DNA of 64,000 bases from Streptomyces vietnamensis (GCF_000830005.1 NZ_CP010407.1:4383001-4447000); one strand, 5' to 3'. Numbered from the stretch's first letter, positions 16,446 through 24,986 are shown. The notes: a model not told the origin generated them from the letters alone. Program-made: numbers and translations.

Positions 16446-16468
16446 CCTTCCTAGGATCCCTAGGAAGG
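16446..16468. promoter_or_regulatory. palindromic operator upstream of TetR-hydrolase operon
   Basis: Perfect inverted repeat CCTTCCTAGG, spacer ATC, CCTAGGAAGG, ending 10 bp before the GTG start at 16479. Two further CTAGG half sites lie just upstream (about 16428-16443). This is most likely the autoregulatory site of the TetR protein encoded next. Confidence 0.8.
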
Positions 16469-16478
16469 GGAAGCATCT

Positions 16479-17051
16479 GTGGTGCGCGCGGGAATCACCG
16501 TCGACGGCCTCGTACGGGCCGCAGCCGAAATGGCGGACGAGAGCGGCCTCGACAAGGTCACCGTCTCGGCCCTCGCCCGCCGTTTCGGCGTCAAGGACGC
16601 GAGCCTCTACTCGCACATCCGGAACCTGCGGGACCTGCGGGTCCGGCTCGCGCTCCTCGCCTCGGGCGAGATGAACGACGCCATCGGCGCCGCCGTGGCC
16701 GGCCGCTCCGGCAAGGAGGCACTCGTCGCCTTCGCCGACGCCTACCGCGACTACGCCCTCGCCCACCCCGGGCGGTACGCGGCCACCCAGCAGCGGATCG
16801 ACCCGGCCGAGGTCGCCGACACCGCCGTCCTCCTGCGGGCCGTCGAGCTCACGTACGGCATGCTGCGCGGCTACGGCCTGGTCGAACCCGACCTCACCGA
16901 CGCGGGCCGCCTGCTCCGCAGCACCTTCCACGGCTACATCCACCTCGAACTGAGCGGCGGCTTCGCGCACTCCCGCCCCGTCGCCGAGTCCTGGGCGCGC
17001 TCGCTCGACGCGCTCCATCACGTCCTGGAGAACTGGGGGAACAGTTCATGA
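16479..17051 (+). CDS. TetR/AcrR regulator with WHG-type C-terminal domain
   Basis: 190 residues; the start is GTG at 16479 (a second GTG follows directly), preceded by AGGAAGGGG. The HTH is GLVRAAAEMADESGLDKVTVSALARRFGVKDASLYSHIRNLRDLRV. The C-terminal part (HPGRYAATQQRIDP, then the FHGYIHLELSGGF segment) matches the WHG domain of TetR regulators. Its stop overlaps the hydrolase start by 4 bp, so the two form one translationally coupled unit that the TetR protein likely autoregulates through the 16446-16468 palindrome. Confidence 0.88.
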   Translation: MVRAGITVDGLVRAAAEMADESGLDKVTVSALARRFGVKDASLYSHIRNLRDLRVRLALLASGEMNDAIGAAVAGRSGKEALVAFADAYRDYALAHPGRYAATQQRIDPAEVADTAVLLRAVELTYGMLRGYGLVEPDLTDAGRLLRSTFHGYIHLELSGGFAHSRPVAESWARSLDALHHVLENWGNSS

Positions 17052-17872
17052 ACGTCGGAACGCTGAAGGTCCCGGGAGCCACCCTCCACCACGAGACGCG
17101 CGGCACCGGCCCCGTCCTCCTCCTCGTCCCCGGCGGCGCGGGGGACGCCGGGCTCTTCGAAGGAATGGCGGACCTGCTCGCGGAAGCCGGGCACACGGTG
17201 GTCTCCTACGACCAGCGCGGCCTGTCGCGCAGCCCGCTCGACGGGCCCCTCGGCGACCAGCGGGTGGCCGAGTGGCGCGAGGACGCCCTCGCCGTCCTGG
17301 ACGCGGTCTCGCCGGACGAGCCCGCGTACGTCTTCGGCAGCAGTTCCGGCGCCATCGTCGCCCTCGCCCTGCTCGCCGCCCACCCGGACCGGGTGCGCCG
17401 GCTCGTCGCCCACGAGCCGCCCCTGGTGGAGCTGCTCGCCGACCCCGCCCCGTACCGCGACCACTTCGCCGAGGTGCGCGAGCTGCACCGCACGCAGGGG
17501 CTCGGGCCCGCGATGGCCCGGTTCTCCGAGACGCCGGACGGCCGGAAGCCGGAGCGGCAGCACGGCGAACTGCCCGCCTCCATCCGGCCGATGGCCTCCC
17601 GCATGGCCGCCAACATGCCGGTGTTCCTGGAGCACGTCCTGTGCCCCTTCTCCTCCTCCGCCCCGGATGTGGACGGCCTGCGCGCCGCCGCCGGGAAGCT
17701 GACGCTCGGCATCGGGCGGGAGTCGGCGGGTCAGGAGGCGCTGGTCGGGCCGTCCCGGCGGATCGCGGAGCTGACCGGGGCGGAGACCGTCGAGTTCCCC
17801 GGCGGGCACGTGGGCTGCGTGGAGCACCCGGCGGAGTTCGCGAAGGTGCTGGTCAGCGCCATGTCGCGGTGA
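17048..17872 (+). CDS. alpha/beta hydrolase
   Basis: 274 residues. The oxyanion-hole strand is LLLVPGGAGDAG, the strand after it gives VVSYDQRGLSRS, and the nucleophile elbow is FGSSSGAIVAL (Gly-x-Ser-x-Gly). The late His is in FPGGHVGCVEHP, where a conserved His completes the triad. It is a cytoplasmic esterase-like or haloperoxidase-like enzyme of unknown substrate. It is coupled to the upstream TetR gene. The 3' end overlaps the convergent lipoprotein gene by 20 bp. Confidence 0.87.
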   Translation: MNVGTLKVPGATLHHETRGTGPVLLLVPGGAGDAGLFEGMADLLAEAGHTVVSYDQRGLSRSPLDGPLGDQRVAEWREDALAVLDAVSPDEPAYVFGSSSGAIVALALLAAHPDRVRRLVAHEPPLVELLADPAPYRDHFAEVRELHRTQGLGPAMARFSETPDGRKPERQHGELPASIRPMASRMAANMPVFLEHVLCPFSSSAPDVDGLRAAAGKLTLGIGRESAGQEALVGPSRRIAELTGAETVEFPGGHVGCVEHPAEFAKVLVSAMSR

Positions 17873-18683
17873 CCTCGCGGGTGTCGACCCGCATGCCGAT
17901 CGGCACCCGCCAGGAGTCCACGCACACCGTGTACGTCCGGGTCCGCGCCGTCCCGGCGGCGATCGGCGCGGGCAGCGGCTGGCTGGAGGGGACCGTCCCC
18001 CAGTCGGTGCCGAGCAGCCCGATGATGTGCGTCGCGAAGCCGACCGTGCCCGAAGTCGCGGCGGAGCCACCGGTGTTGCGGAAGGTCACGGTGACCCGCT
18101 GGCACCAGCGCTTGTCGGCGTCGGCGAGGGTGGGCGCGGAGACGGTGAGCACGGCGGGCCCGGGTACGGGGGTCGGCGTGGGGGACGGCGGGGGCGTGGT
18201 GGGCGTCGGCGTCGTGCCGGGGGTACGGGGCGGGGCGGTGGTCCCGGCCCCTCCGCCGCCGGGCGCGGCCGTCGGAGCCGTACTCGATCCCGTACCGGAT
18301 CCCGGTCCTGATCCCGTGCCCGTGTCCGTACGAGAAGACCCGGAGGCCCTGGGGGACTCAGACGCCCCAGGCGTCCCAGACACCCCAGGCGCCTCGGAAG
18401 GACCGGAAGAGGCCCCGCTCCCGCCGGCAGAGGGCGCCCCGGGCGCCCCGGAAGACGCCCCGGGGCCCGCAGGCGACGGGGACGACGTACTCGACGTCGT
18501 CCCGCTCTCCGAGGGCTCCAGGGGGACCAGCCTGACCACACCCGAGGGGCCGGTCGCGCCCTTGGGGGAGGGGACGGCGCCGACCGCCGCGTACCCCTCG
18601 CCGTCTCCTCCGCCACCGCACGCGGTCAGCGCCCCACCGAGGCAGAGCGCCACCGCCACGAGTCCCGGCTTCCTACGCCTCAT
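17853..18683 (-). CDS. secreted lipoprotein with long Ser/Pro/Gly linker
   Basis: 276 residues from the ATG at 18683. It has a short signal peptide with lipobox LTAC at about residues 19-22 (ALCLGGALTACGGGG), so it is probably lipidated on Cys. Residues about 55-170 are low-complexity Ser/Gly/Pro/Ala/Thr, a wall-spanning linker. The C-terminal 100 residues form a beta-rich domain (VTVTFRNTGGSAATSGTVGFATHIIGLLGTDWGTV) with two Cys (WCQRV and YTVCVDSW) that could form a disulfide. The function is unknown. It lies just downstream of a sigma-factor gene on the same strand. Confidence 0.75.
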   Translation of the reverse strand: MRRRKPGLVAVALCLGGALTACGGGGDGEGYAAVGAVPSPKGATGPSGVVRLVPLEPSESGTTSSTSSPSPAGPGASSGAPGAPSAGGSGASSGPSEAPGVSGTPGASESPRASGSSRTDTGTGSGPGSGTGSSTAPTAAPGGGGAGTTAPPRTPGTTPTPTTPPPSPTPTPVPGPAVLTVSAPTLADADKRWCQRVTVTFRNTGGSAATSGTVGFATHIIGLLGTDWGTVPSSQPLPAPIAAGTARTRTYTVCVDSWRVPIGMRVDTREVTATWR

Positions 18684-18698
18684 ACGCCCCAGTCTGGC

Positions 18699-18711
18699 TG
18701 ACGAGTCGTCA
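18699..18711. promoter_or_regulatory. short perfect palindrome between sigma gene and lipoprotein gene
   Basis: TGACGAGTCGTCA is a perfect odd palindrome 15 bp upstream of the lipoprotein start codon. It could be an operator, or part of a promoter for the lipoprotein gene. It is too short for a terminator. Confidence 0.4.
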
Positions 18712-18733
18712 ACAAACCGGGGTTTCGGGGAAG

Positions 18734-19648
18734 TCAGTCGGAGATGAGGCCCTCGCGCAGCTGGGCGAGGGTGCGGGTGAGGAGCCGCGAGACGTGCATC
18801 TGGGAGATGCCGACCTCCTCGCCGATCTGCGACTGCGTCATGTTCGCGAAGAAGCGGAGCATGATGATCTGCCGCTCCCGGGGCGGCAGTTTGGCGAGGA
18901 GCGGCTTGAGCGACTCGCGGTACTCGACGCCTTCGAGGGCCGAGTCCTCGTAGCCGAGGCGGTCCGCGAGGGAGCCCTCGCCGCCGTCGTCCTCGGGCGA
19001 GGGGGAGTCGAGCGAGGAGGCGGTGTACGCGTTGCCGACGGCGAGGCCGTCGACGACGTCCTCCTCCGACACCCCGAGCACGGCGGCGAGTTCGGGGACG
19101 GTGGGGGAGCGGTCGAGCTTCTGGGCGAGCTCGTCGCTGGCCTTGGTGAGGGCGAGGCGCAGCTCCTGGAGCCGGCGCGGGACGCGGACCGACCAGGAGG
19201 TGTCGCGGAAGAAACGCTTGATCTCGCCGACGACGGTCGGCATCGCGAACGTCGGGAACTCCACGCCGCGTTCGCAGTCGAAGCGGTCGATCGCCTTGAT
19301 CAGGCCGATGGTGCCGACCTGGACGATGTCCTCCATCGGCTCGTTGCGGGAGCGGAAGCGGGCCGCCGCGTACCGCACGAGGGGGAGGTTGAGCTCGATG
19401 AGGGTGTCGCGGACGTAGGTCCGCTCCGGGCTGTCGGCGGCGGCGCCTTCGTCGTCGAGGGCGCGCAGGCGCAGGAACAGGGAGCGGGAGAGGGTGCGGG
19501 TGTCGAGGGCTCCGGGCGTGACCGTCATCGGCGGCGGCGCGGTCTCCGCGGTCTCCGTGCTGTCGGTCGCGGTCGGCGCCGTCGTCTGCGTGGGCACGGG
19601 AACGGGCGTGAGCGTGAGCACCTTCGAGCTGCCCAGTTCTGTGGACAT
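18734..19648 (-). CDS. sigN: SigB/SigF-family sigma factor, probable SigN
   Basis: 304 residues. Region 2 is [46 protein letters not shown], region 3 begins [33 protein letters not shown], and region 4 is [41 protein letters not shown]. These are the SigB/F/G group of stress and sporulation factors. In S. coelicolor the neighbours sigN and sigF occur in this order beside tadA and upp, which is the basis for the name. An AAGGGGGTG ribosome site precedes the ATG. Its N-terminus is Thr/Val-rich and unlike that of its neighbour. Confidence 0.8.
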   Translation of the reverse strand: MSTELGSSKVLTLTPVPVPTQTTAPTATDSTETAETAPPPMTVTPGALDTRTLSRSLFLRLRALDDEGAAADSPERTYVRDTLIELNLPLVRYAAARFRSRNEPMEDIVQVGTIGLIKAIDRFDCERGVEFPTFAMPTVVGEIKRFFRDTSWSVRVPRRLQELRLALTKASDELAQKLDRSPTVPELAAVLGVSEEDVVDGLAVGNAYTASSLDSPSPEDDGGEGSLADRLGYEDSALEGVEYRESLKPLLAKLPPRERQIIMLRFFANMTQSQIGEEVGISQMHVSRLLTRTLAQLREGLISD

Positions 19649-19883
19649 GCCACCCCCTTGAGGTCGCGGACGGTCGCGGTGGCCGCGACCATCTGAGGAA
19701 CGCAGCCTCCACCTGAATACCGGCGGCGGGGCTGCGGCAAACTCGGTTCCAGCAGAATGTCACATGTCGGCAACACGCTGTAGTGACTTGTCGACACAGA
19801 CAGCTGACATTTCCGCAGGAAACAAGGGGTGTACGGCATTTGGGGTGTCGGAGAACTGCTCCGAACCGGTCTACCCGTTCCGG

Positions 19884-20738
19884 TTACGCCTCGATCCTGT
19901 TTGCGGATCTCAAGCGGGCGAAGCTGCGGGCGAGGAGCCTTGACACGTGCATCTGGGAGACGCCGAGCTCCTGACTGATCTGGGACTGGGTCAAGTTGCT
20001 GTAGTAGCGCAGCATCAGGATCCGCTGCTCCCGTTCGGGCAGCTGGACGAGCAGGTGGCGGACGAGGTCGCGGTGCTCGACGCCGGCCAGGGCGGGGTCC
20101 TCGTAGCCGAGCCGGTCGAGCAGTCCGGGCAGCCCGTCGCCCTCCTGTGCGGCCTCCAGGGAGGTGGCGTGGTACGAGCGGCCGGCCTCGATGCAGGCGA
20201 GCACCTCGTCCTCGCCGATCCGCAGCCGCTCGGCGATCTCCGCGGTCGTGGGGGAGCGGCCGTGAGCGGTCGTCAGGTCCTCGGTGGCGCCGTTCACCTG
20301 GACCCAGAGCTCGTGCAGCCGGCGCGGCACGTGCACGGTCCGGACGTTGTCGCGGAAGTACCGCTTGATCTCGCCGACGACGGTCGGCATCGCGAAGGTG
20401 GGGAACTGCACGCCGCGGTCGGGGTCGAAGCGGTCGATGGCGTTGATGAGGCCGATGGTGCCGACCTGGACGACGTCCTCCATCGGCTCGTTGCGGGAGC
20501 GGAAGCGGGCCGCCGCGTACCGCACGAGCGGCAGGTTGGCCTCGATGAGGGCCCCGCGCACCCGGTGGTGCTCGGGGGTGCCGGGCTCCAGGTCCTTGAG
20601 CTGCCCGAAGAGCACCTGGGTGAGGGCGCGGGTGTCGGCGCCGCGGCTGCTCTGGGGCCGGGGGCGCGGGGTGTCCACGGCTCCGCCCGCCTCGTGCTGG
20701 GGCGGGACCTGAGGTGCTGTACTGGCCGGCACGTTCAC
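19884..20738 (-). CDS. sigF: SigB/SigF-family sigma factor, probable sporulation sigma SigF
   Basis: 284 residues from a GTG at 20738 with AAAGGGGTGGC upstream. Region 2 ([41 protein letters not shown]) and region 4 ([45 protein letters not shown]) are nearly those of the neighbouring paralogue, so the two arose by tandem duplication. In Streptomyces SigF is a late sporulation sigma factor controlled by anti-sigma factors. The gap of 235 bp to the next gene leaves room for a separate promoter. Confidence 0.85.
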   Translation of the reverse strand: MNVPASTAPQVPPQHEAGGAVDTPRPRPQSSRGADTRALTQVLFGQLKDLEPGTPEHHRVRGALIEANLPLVRYAAARFRSRNEPMEDVVQVGTIGLINAIDRFDPDRGVQFPTFAMPTVVGEIKRYFRDNVRTVHVPRRLHELWVQVNGATEDLTTAHGRSPTTAEIAERLRIGEDEVLACIEAGRSYHATSLEAAQEGDGLPGLLDRLGYEDPALAGVEHRDLVRHLLVQLPEREQRILMLRYYSNLTQSQISQELGVSQMHVSRLLARSFARLRSANRIEA

Positions 20739-20917
20739 GCCACCCCTTTGGCTGGTCTTGCTGGTCGACTGGGTAACTGGGTCACTGGGTCAACTACGGT
20801 CAACTCATCCGTCAAAAGCGGTCATAGCATCACAAGACATGTCCACTGTGTGCAAGCACCGCATAGTCACGTGTTGAGGGCATGTTGGCGGAAAAAGGGG
20901 AGGTCACGCACGGAAAA

Positions 20918-20944
20918 GGCCCCCCGCCGCGACGGCAGGGGGCC
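20918..20944. terminator. hairpin terminator
   Basis: GGCCCCC, one mismatch, GCCG, a short loop, then the complement to 20944. It lies just after the Dabb gene stop and before the sigF promoter region, with an A-tract on its left that becomes a T-tract on the minus strand. The rest of 20739-20917 holds no gene I can see. Confidence 0.7.
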
Positions 20945-20960
20945 CCGGTACGAGCGAGGA

Positions 20961-21254
20961 CTAGAAGGCGTAGTCCGCGATGACCCAGGTGGCGAACTCG
21001 CGCCACTGGGCGACGCCCGCCTGGTGCGCCGGGTGGTCCAGATAGCGCTGGAGCGCGTCCGTGTCCTCGACGGCCGAGTTGATGGCGAAGTCGTACGCGA
21101 TCGGCCGGTCCGTGATGTTCCAGTCGCACTCCCAGAACTTCAGCTCCGGGATCTGCCCGCCGAGCGCGCGGAACGCCTCGACACCGGCGACCACGCGCGG
21201 CTCGTCGCGCTTGACGCCGTCGTTGAGCTTGAAGAGGACCAGGTGGCGGATCAC
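20961..21254 (-). CDS. Dabb (stress-responsive A/B barrel) family protein
   Basis: 97 residues. MIRHLVLFKLNDGV at the start and HPAHQAGVAQWREFATWVIADYAF at the end are hallmarks of the Dabb dimeric ferredoxin-like fold. Family members are stress-induced or act as small cyclases; the role here is unknown. It lies 9 bp downstream of a 54-residue membrane protein gene and is probably co-transcribed with it. Confidence 0.88.
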   Translation of the reverse strand: MIRHLVLFKLNDGVKRDEPRVVAGVEAFRALGGQIPELKFWECDWNITDRPIAYDFAINSAVEDTDALQRYLDHPAHQAGVAQWREFATWVIADYAF

Positions 21255-21263
21255 GGAGAGCTC

Positions 21264-21428
21264 CTAATTGATGAGTTCGGTCATGAACTGACCGACTCCC
21301 TGGGCTGCGCTGGAAATGCCCTCGAACCCTACCTGCACCAGATCGGCCGCCCGGGCCGGGGAGGTGACGATCGTGTACACGATAAAGACCATGACCGCGT
21401 ACAGCGCGACCTTCTTCGCCTGCGCCAC
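21264..21428 (-). CDS. 54-residue membrane protein
   Basis: A short reading frame from a GTG at 21428 to a TAG at 21264-21266: VAQAKKVALYAVMVFIVYTIV, then TSPARAADLVQVGFEGISSAAQGVGQFMTELIN. It has a basic N-terminus, one membrane helix (about residues 6-21) and an amphipathic C-terminal helix. Codon use is typical of the genome, and it ends 9 bp before the Dabb gene on the same strand, so an operon is likely. The role is unknown; it is easily missed because of its size. Confidence 0.7.
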   Translation of the reverse strand: MAQAKKVALYAVMVFIVYTIVTSPARAADLVQVGFEGISSAAQGVGQFMTELIN

Positions 21429-21852
21429 TGCCCCGCCCTCCCCAGTTCCCCCGCCCGTACGACCGCGCCACTCTAACCGAGCCCTTATGGACCAAGGGCC
21501 CTGCGATCCGGGCCTTTCGCCGCCACACGGAAGGGTGACGGGCGAGCAGTATGGATGTCGAGCCCGGCGGATCTGGCAGGAATCGGCGGGGCTCGAAGGA
21601 ACCGGCCCGCACTGCGGGGTCCGTGCCGCGGGCTTCCCCCCTGAACGCGGCGCAGGACTTGCCGGACCGGTTCTCGTCGGGGGGAGCGGCTTGTCCCCCC
21701 GATGCCGTTCCCCCCGTCCTGCGTGAGAAGGCCCCGGCCGCGCGACGAGCGCGGACCGGGGCCTTTCGCGTACGAGTCCCGTACGGGTCCGGTACGGAGG
21801 GGAGATACGCCGAAGGGCCCGGCGCTTGATGCGTCGGGCCCTTCGATCGAAG
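21429..21852. other. noncoding stretch with strong hairpin, no gene seen
   Basis: This 424-bp interval has no convincing protein gene on either strand. It holds a very strong hairpin at 21728-21765 (AAGGCCCCGG outer arms plus CCGCGC/GCGCGG inner arms, T-tract on the right) and the tRNA terminator described separately. The hairpin looks like a terminator, but nothing coding feeds into it from the left, so a small RNA ending there is possible. Confidence 0.5.
21811..21845 (-). terminator. terminator of tRNA-Ser(CGA)
   Basis: 11-bp arms cgaagggcccg and its complement flank a 13-nt loop that can itself pair (GGCGC with GCGTC). It lies 8 bp past the 3' end of the tRNA. Confidence 0.75.
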
Positions 21853-21937
21853 CGGTAGCGGAGGGATTTGAACCCTCGGTGACTTGCGCCACACTCGCTT
21901 TCGAGGCGAGCTCCTTCGGCCGCTCGGACACGCTACC
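21853..21937 (-). tRNA. tRNA-Ser(CGA)
   Basis: The minus strand folds as a class II tRNA: acceptor GGTAGCG/CGCTACC, D-arm GTCCGAGCGGCCGAAGGAGC, anticodon stem CTCGC/GCGAG with loop CTCGAAA (anticodon CGA, serine codon UCG), a long variable arm, T-loop GGTTCAAATCC, and discriminator G. CCA is not encoded. Length is 85 nt, as expected for tRNA-Ser. Confidence 0.95.
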
Positions 21938-21992
21938 GAGAGAGAGCTTAGCCCAAAGTTCCGCTGCGATGAAATCCGTATCCCGTCGCAGG

Positions 21993-22667
21993 TCAGCGGG
22001 TGCGGAAGAAGGCCGTCAACTGGGCCGCGCACTCCTCGCCGAGGACGCCCTGGATCACCTCGGGGCGGTGGTTGAGCCGACGGTCCCGTACGAGGTCCCA
22101 GAGCGAACCGGTCGCGCCCGCCTTCTCGTCGAGCGCCCCGAACACCACCCGCTCGACGCGCGACTGGACGAGTGCGCCCGCGCACATCACGCACGGCTCC
22201 AGGGTCACGACCAGCGTGCAGCCCGTCAGCCGCCACTCGCCGGTCGCCGCGGCGGCCCGGCGCAGGGCGAGCACCTCGGCGTGCGCGGTGGGGTCGCCGG
22301 TGGCCTCCCGCTCGTTGTGCGCGCGGGCGATCACCGCGCCGTCCGGGCCGAGCACGACCGCGCCGACCGGTACGTCACCGGCCGGCGCGGCCGCATCGGC
22401 CTCGGCGATGGCGAGCCGCATGGCCTCCCGCCAGGGGTCCCGCACGGGGTCGGGCGCCGCGTTCGGGCCGGCGTCCCGTACGGAGTCGGATGCCGCGCCC
22501 GGTTCGGGGTTCCGTACGGCGTCCGGGCCGGCGTCCCGTACGGGGTCGGGAACGGCGTCCCGCACGGGATCGGGCGCCGCGCCCGGGTCGGGGTTCGGTA
22601 CGGGGTCGGGAACGGCGGCCGGCGTCGCACCGGTCGGCCGCTCGGGAACAGGTACTGCAGGGGTCAC
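21993..22667 (-). CDS. tadA: tRNA adenosine(34) deaminase TadA with repeat-rich N-terminal extension
   Basis: 224 residues; the usual enzyme is about 145-170. The deaminase domain begins near residue 78 (WREAMRLAIAEADAAAP). Zinc ligands are His129 (HAE, with catalytic Glu131) and Cys159 and Cys162 (PCVMC). It converts A34 of tRNA-Arg(ACG) to inosine. The first 77 residues are degenerate PDPVRDAGPD-type units, encoded by short GC-rich repeats, and are probably disordered. A start nearer the domain cannot be excluded, but the GTG at 22667 overlaps the stop of the upstream partner by 1 bp (TAGTG), which supports coupling. Confidence 0.88.
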   Translation of the reverse strand: MTPAVPVPERPTGATPAAVPDPVPNPDPGAAPDPVRDAVPDPVRDAGPDAVRNPEPGAASDSVRDAGPNAAPDPVRDPWREAMRLAIAEADAAAPAGDVPVGAVVLGPDGAVIARAHNEREATGDPTAHAEVLALRRAAAATGEWRLTGCTLVVTLEPCVMCAGALVQSRVERVVFGALDEKAGATGSLWDLVRDRRLNHRPEVIQGVLGEECAAQLTAFFRTR

Positions 22668-23197
22668 TAGCGGACGGCCTCCAGGACCTCGGCGGCGCCC
22701 AGCGCGTCCGCGATCTCCGCGAGCGCGTCGCTGTCGAGGGCCAGCAGGTCCTCCGCCGACATCCCGAGGTCCGCCAGGATCAGCCGGTCGCCCACCGGGG
22801 CGGCCGGGACGGCCTCGGCGGCGACGGAGCCCGCCTCGTCGTCCTCGTCGGCGTCGAGCGGCTCCCCGTCCTCGGTGCCGTCCAGGTCCAGGTCGTCGAG
22901 GTCGTCGACCAGGTCGTCCAGGTCGTCACCGAGGAGCTCCCGGGTGAGCATCTCCCCGTACGAGGAACGGGCGGCGGCGGCCCCGTCCGAGACGTAGATG
23001 CGAGGGTCTTCCTCACCCTCGATCCGGACGATCCCGAACCACGCGTCCTCCTGCTCGATGAAGACGATCACCGTGTCGTCGTCCGAGGCCTCACGGGCGA
23101 GCTCGGCCAGATCCGACAGGGTCTCCACGTCGTCGAGCTCCGTGTCGCTCGCTTCCCACCCGTCTTCGGTGCGCGCGAGCAGTGCGGCGAAGTACAC
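22667..23197 (-). CDS. TadA-associated acidic protein
   Basis: 176 residues from a GTG at 23197 (VYFAALLARTEDGWEASD), chosen because GGGAGAGAG lies just upstream; a GTG at 23212 is also in frame. The protein is strongly acidic, with an Asp-rich run (LGDDLDDLVDDLDDLDLDG, about residues 88-106). Genes of this type sit directly before tadA in actinobacteria and are named tRNA adenosine deaminase-associated. No enzymatic motif is visible. The 1-bp overlap with tadA indicates coupled translation and possibly a complex. Confidence 0.8.
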   Translation of the reverse strand: MYFAALLARTEDGWEASDTELDDVETLSDLAELAREASDDDTVIVFIEQEDAWFGIVRIEGEEDPRIYVSDGAAAARSSYGEMLTRELLGDDLDDLVDDLDDLDLDGTEDGEPLDADEDDEAGSVAAEAVPAAPVGDRLILADLGMSAEDLLALDSDALAEIADALGAAEVLEAVR

Positions 23198-23409
23198 CTG
23201 ACTCTCTCCCACTGATCAGAGGTGTGACGTTCCGGCGGCGCGAGCCTGATGCCCCGCCCAATCGGCATCGTGACAGATACGACGCCGTCTGGAGAGGTCT
23301 TCGGCTCTTGCGTCGTGCATCAGTCTGAACGACCCCGCGATCGGGTGGGCGTGCGACCCCGGCGCACGGAGGGGGCGCACAACGGATCATCCGCCCGGTG
23401 CGTCGGACC

Positions 23410-23622
23410 TCACCAGCGGAAGGTCCGCATGCGCATCGCCTGGCGCATCCGGGCGGCCCGGGCGCGTCGCGGCTGCACCCGTTCGCGCAGCGCCTTGGCC
23501 TCGTTCAGCTCGCGGAGGAACTGGGCGCGGCGCCTGCGGCGCTCCGCGTCGGTCTCCGGTCCCGCCGGCGCCCGGGCCGCCCCCTCGGCGGCTTCCTCGG
23601 CCGGTTCTTCCAGGTCGGGCAT
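23410..23622 (-). CDS. small highly basic conserved protein
   Basis: 70 residues from the ATG at 23622 (in-frame GTG at 23661 is an alternative). It has an acidic start (MPDLEEPAEEAAEG) and then a strongly basic helical part (DAERRRRRAQFLRELNEAKALRERVQPRRARAARMRQAMRMRTFRW). This pattern and the C-terminal RTFRW are typical of a short Streptomyces protein near upp. The role is unknown; nucleic-acid binding is plausible from charge alone. It is divergent from upp. Confidence 0.65.
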   Translation of the reverse strand: MPDLEEPAEEAAEGAARAPAGPETDAERRRRRAQFLRELNEAKALRERVQPRRARAARMRQAMRMRTFRW

Positions 23623-23714
23623 GGGCCACACCACCCCATCGCTGGGTCCCTGTGCCCCCACTTTCCCCCAGCGCCATGGGTCGACGCCAGTGCGCGGCGG
23701 GCTACTGTTGAGTC

Positions 23715-24350
23715 ATGCGTCTCCACGTCGTCGACCACCCCTTGGTCGCCCACAAGCTCACCACCCTGCGCGACAAGCGCACGGACTCCGCGACCTTCCG
23801 CCGTCTCGCCGACGAGCTGGTCACCCTGCTCGCCTACGAGGCCACCAGGGACGTGCGGACCGAGCAGGTCGACATCGAGACCCCCGTCACGCCCACGACC
23901 GGCGTGAAGCTGTCGCACCCGCGTCCGCTGGTGGTCCCGATCCTGCGGGCCGGGCTCGGCATGCTCGACGGCATGGTCCGGCTGCTCCCGACGGCCGAGG
24001 TCGGCTTCCTCGGCATGATCCGCAACGAGGAGACGCTGGAGGCGTCGACCTACGCCACGCGGATGCCGGAGGACCTCTCGGGCCGCCAGGTGTACGTCCT
24101 GGACCCGATGCTGGCGACCGGCGGCACGCTGGTCGCGGCGATCCAGGAGCTCATCAAGCGCGGCGCCGACGACGTGACCGCGGTCGTGCTCCTCGCCGCC
24201 CCGGAGGGCGTCGAGGTCATGGAGCGCGAGCTCGCGGGCACGCCGGTGACCGTCGTGACGGCCTCGGTCGACGAGCGGCTCAACGAGAACGGCTACATCG
24301 TCCCGGGCCTGGGCGACGCGGGCGACCGCATGTACGGCTCCGCGGAGTAG
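23715..24350 (+). CDS. upp: uracil phosphoribosyltransferase
   Basis: 211 residues, the usual length. The PRPP-binding loop is [17 protein letters not shown] (about residues 126-142), and the uracil-binding C-terminal loop is [31 protein letters not shown] is the conserved N-terminal active-site strand. It converts uracil and PRPP to UMP in pyrimidine salvage in the cytoplasm. It is a single gene converging on the LytR_C gene with a 6-bp gap. Confidence 0.97.
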   Translation: MRLHVVDHPLVAHKLTTLRDKRTDSATFRRLADELVTLLAYEATRDVRTEQVDIETPVTPTTGVKLSHPRPLVVPILRAGLGMLDGMVRLLPTAEVGFLGMIRNEETLEASTYATRMPEDLSGRQVYVLDPMLATGGTLVAAIQELIKRGADDVTAVVLLAAPEGVEVMERELAGTPVTVVTASVDERLNENGYIVPGLGDAGDRMYGSAE

Positions 24351-24356
24351 AAGTCC

Positions 24357-24986
24357 TCAGCACTTTCCGGTCGGTACGGGCGCGGGCTTGGTCAGGGCGA
24401 CCAGGGCCGCGTCCGCCGTCGCTTTCGGGGACAGCGTCTTGAACGCGGTTCCGATGATCAGGTCCACATCCGGCGTGGCCCGTGTGTCGGCCTTGCTCGT
24501 GGTGCCCGCGAGCTGGGTGCCGAGGACCGGGAGGGCGCCCTTGACGGCCGCGGGCGCGCCGAGCAGCAGGCCGGTGCCCGGGACCTTCTTGTCGTAGGCG
24601 ACGGGTGCGTTGCCCACCTTGCCGATCTTGAAGCCGCGCTTCTTCAGCTCGTCCGCGGTCGTCTTGGCGAGCCCGCTGCGCGGGGTCGCGTTGTAGACGT
24701 TGACCGTGATCTGCGCGGGCTTGGGGAAGGCGGCGGCGGGCGCGGTGGTCGGCTTGGGCGCGGGCTTGCAGTCGGCCTGCTTCCCGGCCGTCGTCTTCGT
24801 CCCCCCGTCACCGGAGAAGACGTCGACGAGCTGCAGCGTCCCCCAGCCGGCCGCGCCGAGCACGACCACGGCAGCGGCGGACGCGAGGACGATCCTGCGC
24901 CGGCGGTGGGGGCGGCGCATGCGGGGGTAGACATCCCCCGTAATGCGGTACTTACCGCCCATGCCGGGGGGAGTGAGCATGCTCAT
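24357..24986 (-). CDS. LytR C-terminal domain membrane protein
   Basis: 209 residues starting MSMLTPPGMGGKYRITGDVYPRM. A basic stretch (RRPHRRRR) precedes one membrane helix (IVLASAAAVVVLGAAGWGTLQL, about 32-53), giving a short cytoplasmic tail and an outer domain. The outer part is the LytR_C domain (ITVNVYNATPRSGLAKTTADELKKRGFKIGKVGNAP), which occurs alone or behind LCP wall-polymer ligases and probably binds wall glycans. There is no SD before the ATG; a TACGCT hexamer 6 bp upstream could be a -10 for a leaderless mRNA. Confidence 0.85.
   Translation of the reverse strand: MSMLTPPGMGGKYRITGDVYPRMRRPHRRRRIVLASAAAVVVLGAAGWGTLQLVDVFSGDGGTKTTAGKQADCKPAPKPTTAPAAAFPKPAQITVNVYNATPRSGLAKTTADELKKRGFKIGKVGNAPVAYDKKVPGTGLLLGAPAAVKGALPVLGTQLAGTTSKADTRATPDVDLIIGTAFKTLSPKATADAALVALTKPAPVPTGKC

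Noticed and set aside
14815..18700. Biosynthetic gene cluster among regulators, SDR and hydrolases
   Set aside because: There is no core synthase, carrier protein or tailoring set; the genes form independent regulator-enzyme pairs.
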